A DNA stretch of 25,158 nt from DATBHZ01 sp036557185 (GCA_036557185.1 DATBHZ010000074.1:1-25158), one strand, 5' to 3'; shown: positions 7,419 through 15,934, numbered from the stretch's first letter. Program-made: numbers and translations. Notes: generated from the letters alone by a model not told the origin.

Positions 7419-8399
7419 ATGCGTGCCGTAGTAGCCCCAGGCGACGGGCGAATCGAGGTCCTGGACCGCCCCGACCCGCGGCCCGGGCCGGGCCAGGTCG
7501 TGGTCGCCGTGGCCGGGGCGGGTCTCAACAGGGCGGACCTCCTCCAGCGTCAAGGGCTGTATCCAGCGCCACCCGGATCACCGGCCGACATTCCCGGACT
7601 CGAGTTCTCCGGCGAGGTGATCGAGCGCGGCGAAGGTGTGGCCACCCCGATTGTCGGACAACGCGTCTTCGGTGTGACCGGCGGAGGATGTCAGGCCGAG
7701 CGGCTTGCGGTCGACGCGAGGCACTGCGCGCTCGTACCGGACGCCGTGGACCTGGCGGAGGCCGGAGCCGCGCCCGAGGTTTTCGTGACCGCCCACGACG
7801 CGATGCGCACGCGTGCCGCCCTGCAGCCGGGCGAGAGCGTGCTCGTGCACGCCGCCGGGTCAGGTGTCGGCACCGCGGTGGTGCAGCTCGCGAAGGCGTG
7901 GGGCTGCCCCGTGACCGGCACCGCGCGCACGGCCGGGAAGCTCGATCGAGCGGCGGAGCTGGGGCTCGACCACGGGATCGTCCCCGGCGATCCGTTCGAT
8001 CCTTCCGAGCTTGCCGCGCAACTCGTGAACGCTGCCGGAGCGCTCGATGTGACGATCGATCTGGTCGGTGGGCCGTACGTCGTCGCCGACGTGCTCGCCG
8101 CAGCGCTGCTCGGTCGCATCGTGATCGTCGGCATGCTGGCAGGAGGACGAGCCGATCTGCCGATCGGTCTCGTCATGGGAAAGCGCCTCGCAATCCACGG
8201 CACCGTGCTGCGCGCCCGGTCCGACGAGCACAAAGCAGCGGCGATGCGCGGCTTCGCCGACGAGGTCGTGCCACTCCTCGCGGACCGCTCGGTCGCGCCG
8301 ATCGTCGACCGCACGTTTCCCCTCGAGCAGGCTGCACAGGCGTACGAGCTCCTGGCGTCCGACACCACGTTCGGCAAGGTGCTCCTGCACGCGGGGTGA
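7419..8399 (+). CDS. NAD(P)H quinone oxidoreductase, PIG3-type MDR family
   Basis: The 326-residue protein is a zinc-free medium-chain dehydrogenase/reductase. The N-terminal GroES-like domain includes AGLNRADLLQRQGLYPAPPG (about 35-54) and IPGLEFSGEVIERG. The nucleotide-binding Rossmann motif AAGSGVGTA is at about 145-153. A DLVGG strand and the C-terminal FPLEQAAQAYELLASDTTFGK helix complete the fold. These match the PIG3/quinone oxidoreductase group, which reduces quinones or other enones with NADPH in the cytoplasm. The ATG at 7419 is set by the leaderless -10; an upstream in-frame ATG at 7221 would run across the divergent gene. The thiolase gene follows after 16 nt. Confidence 0.9.
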   Translation: MRAVVAPGDGRIEVLDRPDPRPGPGQVVVAVAGAGLNRADLLQRQGLYPAPPGSPADIPGLEFSGEVIERGEGVATPIVGQRVFGVTGGGCQAERLAVDARHCALVPDAVDLAEAGAAPEVFVTAHDAMRTRAALQPGESVLVHAAGSGVGTAVVQLAKAWGCPVTGTARTAGKLDRAAELGLDHGIVPGDPFDPSELAAQLVNAAGALDVTIDLVGGPYVVADVLAAALLGRIVIVGMLAGGRADLPIGLVMGKRLAIHGTVLRARSDEHKAAAMRGFADEVVPLLADRSVAPIVDRTFPLEQAAQAYELLASDTTFGKVLLHAG

Positions 8400-8402
8400 A
8401 AG

Positions 8403-8408
8403 TACAGT
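8403..8408 (+). promoter_or_regulatory. -10 element (TACAGT) of the thiolase gene, leaderless type
   Basis: TACAGT lies 7 nt before the ATG at 8416, in the 16-nt gap after the quinone oxidoreductase stop. It suggests that the thiolase can be transcribed separately from its upstream neighbour. Confidence 0.5.
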
Positions 8409-8415
8409 CCGGGAC

Positions 8416-9558
8416 ATGGCAAGACTCCAGGATCAAGACGTCGTCATCGTCGAAGCAGTCCGATCGCCGCTCGGCAAACGCAACGGCGGCCTCTCGCAGG
8501 TGCACCCGTCCGAGCTCCTCGGCGCGGTGCAGACGGCCGCGATCGAGCGCTCCGGCATCGAGCCGCTGGAGGTCGGGCAAGTGGTGGGCGGCTGCGTCGG
8601 CCAGGTCGGACCGCAGACGTTCAACATCGCCCGCACCGCGTGGCTGAGTGCCGGCTTGCCGCTCGAGGTCGCGGCCACGACGGTCGACGCGCAGTGTGGC
8701 TCCTCGCAACAGGCCACGAACCTCGCCGCGTCGCTGGTGAAGTCCGGCACCGTCGACGTCGCGCTCGCCTGCGGCATCGAGATGATGAGCAAGGTGCCGC
8801 TCGGCACGGCGGTCATCAAGGATCTCGACCGTCCGCTCGACCAGCGCTACTTCGACCGCTACGAACGCACGTCGCAGTTCGAGGGCGCCGAGCGGATCGC
8901 CGACAAGTGGGGCGTCACGCGCGCCGACTGCGACGCGTTCGGCCTGCAGTCGCAGCAGCGCGCCGCCCGAGCGTGGGAGGAGGGGCGTTTCGAGCGCGAA
9001 GTCCTTCCCCTGGCCGGCGTCAGCCGCGACGAGGGACTCCGCGAGACGTCGCTCGAGGCGCTCGCGGCGCTGAAGCCGGTGGCGCGCGAGAGCGGCGTGC
9101 ACACCGCGGGCTCGTCGTCGCAGATCTCGGACGGTTCGGCCGCGGTATTGATGATGACGGCAGCGAAAGCGAACGCGCTCGGGCTGCGTCCTCGGGCGCG
9201 GATCATCGACCAGTGCCTCGTGGGCGTCGATCCCGTCCTGATGCTCACCGGACCCATCGACGCGACGCGTCGGCTCCTCGACCGCAACACCATGAAGATC
9301 AACGACTTCGACACGATCGAGATCAACGAGGCATTCGCCTCCGTCGTGCTCGCGTGGGAGCGGGAGCTCGGTCCTGACATGAACGTCGTCAACCCGAACG
9401 GCGGCGCGATCGCCATCGGGCACCCAGTGGGCGCTACGGGCGCGCGGCTCGTGACCACCGCATTGCACGAGCTCGAGCGCACCGACGCGAACCTCGGCCT
9501 GATCACGATGTGCTGCGGGGGTGGGCTCGGCACAGGCACGATCATCGAGCGCGTCTGA
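8416..9558 (+). CDS. Thiolase (acetyl-CoA acetyltransferase / 3-ketoacyl-CoA thiolase)
   Basis: The 380-residue protein has all thiolase catalytic elements. The nucleophile Cys94 is in VDAQCGSSQQA. NEAFASVVLAW supplies the NEAF loop. GGAIAIGHPVGATGARL carries the catalytic His, and CCGGGLGTG carries the second Cys. It either cleaves 3-ketoacyl-CoA in beta-oxidation or condenses acetyl-CoA. The sequence feels close to actinobacterial FadA5/steroid-type thiolases, but direction and substrate cannot be assigned without a tree. The neighbouring MDR reductase, acyl-CoA dehydrogenase and SCP2-domain genes suit lipid or sterol catabolism. The YdjC-like gene starts 7 nt after its stop. Confidence 0.92.
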   Translation: MARLQDQDVVIVEAVRSPLGKRNGGLSQVHPSELLGAVQTAAIERSGIEPLEVGQVVGGCVGQVGPQTFNIARTAWLSAGLPLEVAATTVDAQCGSSQQATNLAASLVKSGTVDVALACGIEMMSKVPLGTAVIKDLDRPLDQRYFDRYERTSQFEGAERIADKWGVTRADCDAFGLQSQQRAARAWEEGRFEREVLPLAGVSRDEGLRETSLEALAALKPVARESGVHTAGSSSQISDGSAAVLMMTAAKANALGLRPRARIIDQCLVGVDPVLMLTGPIDATRRLLDRNTMKINDFDTIEINEAFASVVLAWERELGPDMNVVNPNGGAIAIGHPVGATGARLVTTALHELERTDANLGLITMCCGGGLGTGTIIERV

Positions 9559-9565
9559 GCCGGCG

Positions 9566-10393
9566 GTGACGACACTCGCCGAGCGGCTCGGCTACGAGGC
9601 GGACGCGAAGCTCCTCATCATCAACTGCGACGATCTCGGCTCCTCGCGGTCGGCCAACGTCGCCGTGTACGAGGCACTGCGCGACGGGCTCGCGACGAGC
9701 GCCACGCTCATGGTCCCGTGCCCGTGGGCACGCGACGCCGCAGCCCAGTACCGCGGCGAGGACGTCGGCGTGCACCTCACGCTCAACTCGGAGTGGGAGA
9801 CCTACCGCTGGGGGCCGATCACCCACTCGCCGAGCCTGCTCGACGGCGACGGCGGGTTCCCGAGGACGCTCGACGACATCTGGGACCACGCGGACATGGA
9901 GGAGGTCCGCAAGGAGTGCCGCGCCCAGATCGAGCGAGCGATCTTCTGGGGCTTCGACGTCACCCACGTCGACAGCCACATGGGGACCCTCCAGCTCCGG
10001 CCCGAGTTCTTCGACGTCTACCTCGAGACGGCCATCGAGTTCGGTCTTCCCATGCGCATGCCGGGCAGCAGCGCGGAGGGGCTCCTCGGCTTCCCGTGCC
10101 GGCGTCTGGCCGCCGAGGAGGGGATCGTCTTCACCGACCACTTCGTGTACACGAACGTCGGCTCGCGCCGCGCGTTCGAGCGCACCCTGTTCGACCTCCG
10201 GCCGGGGGTGACAGAGGTCTACTTCCATCCGGCGGTGGACACCGACGAGCTCCGCGCGTCCCACCCGGACTGGGCCAACCGTGTCGAGGACCACGCGGCG
10301 CTGTGCAGCGATCCGGCGCTCCGAGATCTCGTCGAGCGCGCCGGGGCACACCTCGTCAGCTACCGGCAGCTCCGCGAGCTGCAGCGCGCCTGA
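9566..10393 (+). CDS. YdjC/ChbG-family carbohydrate deacetylase
   Basis: The 275-residue protein (GTG start 7 nt after the thiolase stop) shows the YdjC/ChbG metal site: INCDDLGSSRSAN with Asp22 and Asp23, VGVHLTLNSEW with His70, and THVDSHMG with His134 and His138. The C-terminal EVYFHPAVD strand is also typical. Family members remove N-acetyl groups from oligosaccharides such as chitobiose using a divalent metal. The substrate here is unknown, and no sugar uptake or glycosidase genes are nearby. It faces the SCP2-domain gene with only 6 nt between the stops. Confidence 0.87.
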   Translation: MTTLAERLGYEADAKLLIINCDDLGSSRSANVAVYEALRDGLATSATLMVPCPWARDAAAQYRGEDVGVHLTLNSEWETYRWGPITHSPSLLDGDGGFPRTLDDIWDHADMEEVRKECRAQIERAIFWGFDVTHVDSHMGTLQLRPEFFDVYLETAIEFGLPMRMPGSSAEGLLGFPCRRLAAEEGIVFTDHFVYTNVGSRRAFERTLFDLRPGVTEVYFHPAVDTDELRASHPDWANRVEDHAALCSDPALRDLVERAGAHLVSYRQLRELQRA

Positions 10394-10399
10394 CCGGAG

Positions 10400-10786
10400 C
10401 TAGTACTCGGTGATCGCCCGGATCTCCGTCTGGAGGGCCTGATACTCCGGGGAGTTCGTGAGCGGCATGAGCTGCATGAGCTTGCCCATGTTCCCCGTGA
10501 CCTTCATCCGGCCCTGCATGAAGGCCGCGTTGGCGTCGAGCTCGCCCTTGGTCACCTTCACCGAGTCCTCGTACGTGAGGGTCATGGTGAAGTCCGGGTT
10601 CTCGAGCTCGCCGAGCTTGCTCACCTGGAGCTTGCCGTCCTCGAGCTCCCAGTAGTACTTGATGTCACCGTCGGGCCCGGCCGTGATGACGTATTGCATA
10701 CGCGCCGACGCTCCGGGCCGCTCGGGTTGACCCTCGGCGAGCTTCTTGCCTTCGTCGAGCCATTCCTGAGAGAGGTACTTCGCCAT
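10400..10786 (-). CDS. SCP2 sterol-transfer-domain protein
   Basis: The 128-residue protein has the single-domain SCP2 pattern. An N-terminal helix is MAKYLSQEWLDEGKKLAEG. The strands YVITAGPDGDIKYYWELEDGKLQV and DFTMTLTYEDSVKVTKGELDANAAFMQGRMKVTGNMGKLMQL match sterol-carrier/SCP2-like proteins, which bind lipids or acyl-CoAs in the cytoplasm. The ATG at 10786 is preferred over a GTG at 10795 because a good GGAGGT ribosome binding site lies 7 nt before the ATG and overlaps the GTG. It is the only gene here with such a clear Shine-Dalgarno. It follows Mca (38-bp gap) and acyl-CoA dehydrogenase on the same strand. Confidence 0.87.
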   Translation of the reverse strand: MAKYLSQEWLDEGKKLAEGQPERPGASARMQYVITAGPDGDIKYYWELEDGKLQVSKLGELENPDFTMTLTYEDSVKVTKGELDANAAFMQGRMKVTGNMGKLMQLMPLTNSPEYQALQTEIRAITEY

Positions 10787-10824
10787 TTCCCACACCTCCG
10801 ATGCTCGCGACGCAGCGAGCGTAG
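10787..10824 (-). promoter_or_regulatory. Leader of the SCP2 gene: GGAGGT site, hairpin and candidate -10
   Basis: On the minus strand this gap holds a TACGCT hexamer (10818-10823), a GCTCGC/GCGAGC inverted repeat with a 6-nt loop (10803-10820), and GGAGGT 7 nt before the ATG. The hexamer could start a short led transcript. The hairpin overlaps it, so it would form only in read-through RNA from mca and may mark a processing or attenuation point. Confidence 0.35.
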
Positions 10825-11727
10825 TCAGTCGGCCGCGCGTGTGGCCGGGACTCGGAGGCCCGCGAACAGATCGTCCTCGGGAAGCTCCGTCGGCACCCGG
10901 GACTGCGCCAGCACGAACTCCTCCCAGGGAAACACCTCACGCACGACATCCTCGGGGAGCCGGAACCAGTGTCCCTCCGGATCGACCTGCGTACGGTGCG
11001 CGAGCAGGGCGTTGCGGCGAGCATCGAGGAAGTCGCTCACGTCGACGAACGTCGTGAACTCGGGGGCCTTGCGCTCGTCGAACCCACGCTCGAACCAGCT
11101 CGAGTACGGGCTCTCCTCACCCCGCTGCAGGTAGGCCTCGTGCAGCGCGCGCACACGGCGCAACGACCAGCCGGTGTAGTAGAGCTTGGACGGCGTCCAG
11201 GGCGGACCCGCGTCGCGGAATCGCGAGGCGTCGCCCGCTGCGTCGAACGCCGGCAACGAGATCTCGTGCACGCGCACGTGGTCGGGGTGCGGGTAGAACT
11301 CACGGTCGTCCCCGTACGTGATGATCACTTGCGGGCGCTCGCGCCGGATGATCCGGACCAGCTTCTCGACGGCTTCGTCGAGGGGGGCGTTGGCAAAGTT
11401 GTCAGGGTGTGTGTTGTCTTCGGTGTCCTTCATCCCGGAGTCTCGGTATCCCAACAGCTCGAGCCGGTCGTAGCCGATCGCCGCGACGCTGTCCCGAAGC
11501 TCCTGCATGCGCACCTCGAAGAGGTTGGCGCGAACCTCGGGGGTGTCGGCTGCCGGGTTGAGGATGTCGCCGGCCTCGCCGCCGGTGCAGCACACGAGGA
11601 CGGAGCGCAGCCCTTCGGCGTGATACTTCGCGACCGTCGCGGCGCCCTTCGAGGCCTCGTCGTCGGGATGCGCATGAACGCTCAGCAGGCACAGCTGCTC
11701 GGCGGTCTCGTTCATCGGGTCTGTCAT
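10825..11727 (-). CDS. mca: Mycothiol S-conjugate amidase
   Basis: The 300-residue LmbE-family deacetylase has the zinc motif AHPDDE at 19-24, followed by ASKGAAT with Lys27. HPDH is at 147-150. The lysine after AHPDDE and the strings VCCTGGEAGDILNPA and YGDDREFYPHPDH are characteristic of Mca rather than MshB. Mca cleaves mycothiol S-conjugates into a mercapturic acid and GlcN-inositol, detoxifying electrophiles in the cytoplasm. The ATG overlaps the stop of the acyl-CoA dehydrogenase by 4 bp, so the two are translationally coupled. Its presence implies that the host makes mycothiol, which is the best lineage marker in the window. Confidence 0.92.
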   Translation of the reverse strand: MTDPMNETAEQLCLLSVHAHPDDEASKGAATVAKYHAEGLRSVLVCCTGGEAGDILNPAADTPEVRANLFEVRMQELRDSVAAIGYDRLELLGYRDSGMKDTEDNTHPDNFANAPLDEAVEKLVRIIRRERPQVIITYGDDREFYPHPDHVRVHEISLPAFDAAGDASRFRDAGPPWTPSKLYYTGWSLRRVRALHEAYLQRGEESPYSSWFERGFDERKAPEFTTFVDVSDFLDARRNALLAHRTQVDPEGHWFRLPEDVVREVFPWEEFVLAQSRVPTELPEDDLFAGLRVPATRAAD

Positions 11728-13001
11728 GCGGACCGGGGTACGTCCTTCCAGGCAAGCTCACGCGAGTTGTCGGGTTCCTTGGGGAGACCCAACACGCGCT
11801 CGCCGAGAATGTTCCGCATGATGTCCGACGTCCCGCCCTCGATCGTGTTCGCCTGTGCGCGGAGAAAGCCCTGGGCGACCGAGCTGTCGTCGTCTCCTTG
11901 CGGGACACGTCCGCGCCGCTCCAGCTTCGAGAGGTTCTGACCCTCCCAGGCGAGCCCTGCGGCACCCTCGAGGTCGATCGCCAGCTTCTGGACGCGCTGG
12001 TTGAACTCGGCCTGCTGCAGCTTCGTGATCGAACCTTCGGGCCCGGCCTCACCACCGCTCTTGCGCTTGTCGGCGGCGCGCTGGTTGTTGAGCCGGATGA
12101 GGCGGCTCTCGATGTAGCTCTGCGCGAGTCGTTGGCGCGCCAGCGGGTCGGTGATGCCGCGGTGTCGATCGATGAGGCGCTGGATCGGGCTCCCCCCGAC
12201 GGCGTCACCACCGATCGAGCCGGCACCCGACAGCGAGATGCGCTCGTTCATCAGCGTCGTGATCGCGACCTTCCACCCGTCGCCCTCGTGCCCGAGCATC
12301 CAGTCGTGGCGCACGCGCGCGTCGTTGAAGAAGACCTCGTTGAACTCGGCGTCGCCGGTGATCTGCACGAGCGGGCGGACGTCGACAGCGGGCTGCTCCA
12401 TGTCGATCACGAAGTACGAGAGCCCCGAGTGCTTCGGAACGTCCGGGTTGGTGCGGCAGAGCAGCATCCCCCACTTGGCGATGTGCGCCACGGTCGTCCA
12501 GACCTTCTGCCCGTTGACGATCCATTCGTCACCGTCACGCTCGGCGCGCGTCGCCAGGCCGGCGACATCCGACCCGGCACCCGGCTCGCTGAAGAGCTGG
12601 CACCAGATCTCCTGGTTGCAGGCCAGCGGCCGCAGGAGGCGGTGCTTCATCTCCTCCGTGCCCCAGGCGAGCACGGTCGGGCCACCCATCCCGATCCCGA
12701 TGATGTTGAAGGGGCGCGGCACCTTGTAGTGGTTGAGAACGTCGTTGACGTGCTTGGCCTCACCGGGCGAGAGCGAGAGGCCCGCGCCGTACTCCTCGGG
12801 CCAGGTGGGCGTCGCGTAGCCGGCCTCGCCGAATCGGACGCACCACTCGGAGTAGTCGAGGCCTCGGCGCAGCTCGCCGAGCGTGACTTCGTCACCGGTG
12901 TCGACCGCTTCGAGCCAGCCCGCGGGGAGCTGCTCGCGTAGCCACGCGGTCGTCATGTCACGCAGCGCGTCGGGCGTGTCGGCTCGTGTCTCTACTGCCA
13001 T
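11724..13001 (-). CDS. Acyl-CoA dehydrogenase (FadE-like)
   Basis: The 425-residue protein has the full acyl-CoA dehydrogenase fold. The N-terminal helical domain includes ATPTWPEEYGAGLS. The beta domain has QLFSEPGAGSDVAGLATRAERDGDEWIVNGQKVWTT, binding FAD. The C-terminal helical domain ends in NTIEGGTSDIMRNILGERVLGLP, whose IEGGT glutamate occupies the catalytic-base position. It oxidises an acyl-CoA to the 2-enoyl-CoA and passes electrons to ETF. Actinobacterial FadEs of this form often work on branched, steroid-side-chain or aromatic acyl-CoAs. The ATG at 13001 has a TACGCT hexamer 7 nt upstream. It heads the acyl-CoA dehydrogenase-mca-SCP2 group. Confidence 0.92.
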   Translation of the reverse strand: MAVETRADTPDALRDMTTAWLREQLPAGWLEAVDTGDEVTLGELRRGLDYSEWCVRFGEAGYATPTWPEEYGAGLSLSPGEAKHVNDVLNHYKVPRPFNIIGIGMGGPTVLAWGTEEMKHRLLRPLACNQEIWCQLFSEPGAGSDVAGLATRAERDGDEWIVNGQKVWTTVAHIAKWGMLLCRTNPDVPKHSGLSYFVIDMEQPAVDVRPLVQITGDAEFNEVFFNDARVRHDWMLGHEGDGWKVAITTLMNERISLSGAGSIGGDAVGGSPIQRLIDRHRGITDPLARQRLAQSYIESRLIRLNNQRAADKRKSGGEAGPEGSITKLQQAEFNQRVQKLAIDLEGAAGLAWEGQNLSKLERRGRVPQGDDDSSVAQGFLRAQANTIEGGTSDIMRNILGERVLGLPKEPDNSRELAWKDVPRSA

Positions 13002-13008
13002 GCAACGC

Positions 13009-13014
13009 AGCGTA
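13009..13014 (-). promoter_or_regulatory. -10 element (TACGCT) of the acyl-CoA dehydrogenase operon, leaderless type
   Basis: On the minus strand TACGCT lies 7 nt before the ATG at 13001. It would drive the dehydrogenase-mca pair and possibly the SCP2 gene. Confidence 0.55.
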
Positions 13015-13017
13015 CCG

Positions 13018-13052
13018 GGGTCGTCGCGGGCCGGTCAGGTCGATGACGACCC
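13018..13052. repeat. Inverted repeat in the divergent gap (candidate operator)
   Basis: GGGTCGTC (13018-13025) and GACGACCC (13045-13052) form an 8-bp inverted repeat with a 19-bp spacer. It lies just upstream of the dehydrogenase -10, in the gap shared with the VanW-family gene. A regulator binding site is possible, but 8-bp arms at this distance also arise by chance in high-GC DNA. Confidence 0.25.
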
Positions 13053-13074
13053 GTGAAGAGACCCATCAGGGCGG

Positions 13075-13080
13075 TAGCTT
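13075..13080 (+). promoter_or_regulatory. Possible -10 element (TAGCTT) of the VanW-family gene
   Basis: TAGCTT lies 9 nt before the GTG at 13090. The spacing is slightly longer than for the other leaderless starts in the window, so the call is weaker. Confidence 0.35.
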
Positions 13081-13089
13081 TGACGGGCC

Positions 13090-14907
13090 GTGAGCGCCCC
13101 CACCACTTCCCGCTCGGTCCCGGCGGAGCCTGCGCGCGGACGGCGGCAGACGGCGGCCGAGCTCCCTGAGCTGCATCCACCCGGGCGAGCCGCGCTCGCG
13201 CGCATGTGGGAGCGCGACCGGGGCGGTGCGATCGTCCTCACGCTCGCGCTCGTCGTGCTCGCTCTGGTGGTGGTCGCGCTCGCCGACCGCATCGTCAACG
13301 ACGGCAAGGTGCTGCCGGGCGTCTCGGCGGGCGGTGTCGACCTGAGCGGCAAGACCGAGCAGCAAGCCAGGGCCGCGCTCGATGCGAAGGTCGCGGAGCT
13401 CATGCAACATCCCATCACGATGCGCGCGGGGGGCCGCGAGCTCGGTGTCGAGCCGAGCGTGATCGGGCTGAAGGTCGACGTGGCGGCAACGGTCCGTGCC
13501 GCCCGGCGAGCCGGGCGCAAGGGCAACGTCGTCGATCAGGTCTTCGGCACGATCACCCGGCGCACGGGCGGCGAGCAGGTGCCGCTCGTCATCTCGGTCG
13601 ACAACAACGCCTTCCAGGGCGCGCTCGACGGGTGGGTCACCACGACCGGCCACGGTCTCGTCGACGGGGGTCTGCGGTTCCACGGCGCGACGGTCACGGA
13701 GGTGATGCCCAAGCACGGCACCGGCATCTCACGCTCCGGGGCGAGCCAACAGGTCTTGAGCGCGATCCGCGCAGGGCGGCACGACGCCGGGACCCTCCAC
13801 GTCGGACCGACACGCCCGCCGATCGACGCCGAGGACGTGAGCCGCGCTGCGAGCCAAGCGCGCGCGATCCTCGCTCGCCCGGTGGTGATGACGGTGAACG
13901 GACGCCCGATCACGCTGCCGCCTCCGCTGCTCGGCGCCGCGCTGCGAACGCAGATCATCGGCTCCCGGCTCGTCGTGAAGACGGATCCCGCTGCATTGCG
14001 GATCGCCTTCGGCCCCGCGCTCGCTGCCGTGGAGCTCGCGCCGAAGGACGCGACCTTCGACGTCAACGGGAGCTCGGTCAGCGTCGTTCCGGCGGTGACC
14101 GGTCGCCAGGTCGACATGGCGGCGGTCGGCGCGCAGATCGCGAACGGGCAGCACGCGATCACGACCACGTTGCAGAGCGCCCAGCCTCTCCGCACCACTG
14201 CATGGGCGCAGAGCCTGCACATCAATCAGCTCGTCGGGACGTTCACGACGTACCACAAGTGCTGCGAGCCGCGGGTCACCAACATCCATCGCGCCGCGGA
14301 CGTCATCAACGGGACGATCGTCCTGCCGGGCGGGATCTTCTCGCTGAACAACGCGTTGGGACCGCGCACCGCGGCCAAGGGCTACGTGCCGGCGCCCGCG
14401 ATCGGTGCCGATCTCGAGGACGAGGACACGCTCGGCGGTGGCGTCAGCCAGCTCTCGACGACGCTGTACAACGCTGTGTTCTTCGGCTGCTACCAGGACG
14501 TCACGCACACCGTGCACGCGGTCTACATCTCGCGCTACCCGATGGGACGCGAGGCAACGCTGAACTACCCGTCGATCGACAACAGATTCCGCAACGACTC
14601 ACACTCGGGGATCCTGATCCGCACCTTCTACAGCGGCACCTCGATCACGGTGTCGCTGTTCGGCAACACCGAGGGTCGAACGTGCCACGCCGAGGGGCCA
14701 CACATCCTGAAGACGATCCCCTCGCCGGTGGTGTACGCCAAGAACGCGTCGCTGCCGCCAGGCTCCCAGCAAACGGTCCTGAGCGGCCAAGAGGGCTACA
14801 TCGTCGAGAACTTCCGCATCATCGACACGCCGGGGCAGCCCGAGAAGCGCGAGCGGTACGTGGAGCACTACGCCGCGACACCGACGAAGATCGAGCGCGG
14901 TCCGTAG
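13090..14907 (+). CDS. VanW-family membrane-anchored cell-wall protein with G5 domain
   Basis: The 605-residue protein begins with a GTG and a short cytoplasmic tail. One transmembrane segment at about 45-66 (GAIVLTLALVVLALVVVALAD) then places the rest outside. Next come two peptidoglycan-binding-4-like repeats (about 73-370, including NGRPITLPPPLLGAAL), then the VanW domain (about 377-525, with FSLNNALGPRT and DTLGGGVSQLSTTLYNAVF). The C-terminal G5-like domain (about 549-605) shows GSQQTVLSGQEGYIVENFRI. VanW proteins occur in glycopeptide-resistance loci, but most, as here, are stand-alone envelope proteins of unknown activity. A cell-wall binding role is likely from the domain set; no resistance genes are nearby. 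Confidence 0.88.
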   Translation: MSAPTTSRSVPAEPARGRRQTAAELPELHPPGRAALARMWERDRGGAIVLTLALVVLALVVVALADRIVNDGKVLPGVSAGGVDLSGKTEQQARAALDAKVAELMQHPITMRAGGRELGVEPSVIGLKVDVAATVRAARRAGRKGNVVDQVFGTITRRTGGEQVPLVISVDNNAFQGALDGWVTTTGHGLVDGGLRFHGATVTEVMPKHGTGISRSGASQQVLSAIRAGRHDAGTLHVGPTRPPIDAEDVSRAASQARAILARPVVMTVNGRPITLPPPLLGAALRTQIIGSRLVVKTDPAALRIAFGPALAAVELAPKDATFDVNGSSVSVVPAVTGRQVDMAAVGAQIANGQHAITTTLQSAQPLRTTAWAQSLHINQLVGTFTTYHKCCEPRVTNIHRAADVINGTIVLPGGIFSLNNALGPRTAAKGYVPAPAIGADLEDEDTLGGGVSQLSTTLYNAVFFGCYQDVTHTVHAVYISRYPMGREATLNYPSIDNRFRNDSHSGILIRTFYSGTSITVSLFGNTEGRTCHAEGPHILKTIPSPVVYAKNASLPPGSQQTVLSGQEGYIVENFRIIDTPGQPEKRERYVEHYAATPTKIERGP

Positions 14908-14936
14908 AGAACCGCGTTGCGCGGCGCGCGCGGCCT

Positions 14937-14942
14937 TAGGCT
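14937..14942 (+). promoter_or_regulatory. Possible -10 element (TAGGCT) of corA
   Basis: TAGGCT lies 8 nt before the ATG at 14951, in the 43-bp gap after the VanW-family gene. A small CCGCG/CGCGG hairpin (14912-14924) sits just upstream but is too short to call a terminator. Confidence 0.4.
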
Positions 14943-14950
14943 CGTCGTCG

Positions 14951-15934
14951 ATGATCCGCGCCTGGCAGTACCGGCAAGGCGTCGCAGGTCGTACCGAGAT
15001 CGCCAACGATGCGATCGCGACCTCGCGGGCCGGGCCGGGCACTTTGCTGGTGGTCGACTCGGTGTCTCCGACCGAGGAGGAGCTCGGGGCGCTCGCCCAG
15101 GGGTTCCCCCTCCAGCCGGGCATGCTCGACGACCTGCGCCGCATCAACGAGCGCACCAAGCTCGACCGCTACCCCGCACACTTCCGCGTCGCCGTGCACC
15201 CCGTGGAGGTCCGGGACCGCCGTGTCGTCGTGCAGGAGGTCGAGCTCCTCTTCGCCGAGGACTGGCTGCTCATCGTCCGCCAGCCCTCTCCCGAGGGGGA
15301 GCCGCCGTTCGATCTCGACGAACCGGTCCGGCGTTTCGAGCTCGCGCGCGACGAGCCGGATGCCGACGACCTCGGGGGGATGCTCTGGGCAGTGTTCGAC
15401 GTGGTCGTCGACGGCTACTTCGAGATCGGCGAGCACGTCGACGAGCGCCTCGACGAGATCGAGGACCTCGTGTTCTCCGACCGGACCGGCAACGAGACAC
15501 CCCGTGAGGTGTTCGTGCTGCGGCGCGGGCTCGTCCGGTTCCGGCGGGGCGCCGCGCCGCTCCGCGAGGTGTTGAACGAGCTCACGCGCCACGAGGTCGA
15601 GTGGCTCGGCCCCAACACGATCGTCCGACTGCAGGACGTCTACGACCACGCGCTCCGCGTCGCCGACCTCACCGACTCGCAGCGCGACCTGCTCACCGGA
15701 TTGCTGGAGGCGCATCTCGCCGTCGTCTCCAACCGGATGAACGACGTGATGAAGAAGACTTCGAGCTGGGGCGCATTGATCCTCGTGCCGTCACTGATCG
15801 CCGGAATCTACGGGATGAACTTCCACAACATGCTCCTCCAGGAGACCAGTTGGGGCTATCCCGTCGTCGCCATCGGAACCGTGATCCTGACCATCGGCTT
15901 GTACCGGTTCTTCAGGCGGCTCGGTTGGGTATGA
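14951..15934 (+). CDS. corA: CorA-family divalent metal ion transporter
   Basis: The 327-residue protein has the CorA architecture: a large soluble N-terminal domain, a long helix (about 175-265), and two C-terminal transmembrane segments. The first ends in the signature YGMN (Gly288-Met289-Asn290) within IAGIYGMNFHNM, and the second is YPVVAIGTVILTIGLYRFF. It carries Mg2+ (or Co2+/Ni2+) across the membrane as a homopentamer. The periplasmic loop after GMN is FHNMLLQETS rather than the common MPE-type loop, so ion choice is uncertain. The last 144 bases overlap, antisense, the end of the convergent P-type ATPase gene. Confidence 0.9.
   Translation: MIRAWQYRQGVAGRTEIANDAIATSRAGPGTLLVVDSVSPTEEELGALAQGFPLQPGMLDDLRRINERTKLDRYPAHFRVAVHPVEVRDRRVVVQEVELLFAEDWLLIVRQPSPEGEPPFDLDEPVRRFELARDEPDADDLGGMLWAVFDVVVDGYFEIGEHVDERLDEIEDLVFSDRTGNETPREVFVLRRGLVRFRRGAAPLREVLNELTRHEVEWLGPNTIVRLQDVYDHALRVADLTDSQRDLLTGLLEAHLAVVSNRMNDVMKKTSSWGALILVPSLIAGIYGMNFHNMLLQETSWGYPVVAIGTVILTIGLYRFFRRLGWV

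Noticed and set aside
13090..14907. VanW-family gene as a glycopeptide-resistance locus
   Set aside because: No vanHAX, vanY or vanRS-type genes are present. Stand-alone VanW/G5 proteins are common in bacteria without resistance.
14912..14924. CCGCG/CGCGG hairpin after the VanW-family gene
   Set aside because: A 5-bp stem in a very GC-rich stretch is expected by chance, there is no U-tract, and corA starts just downstream on the same strand.
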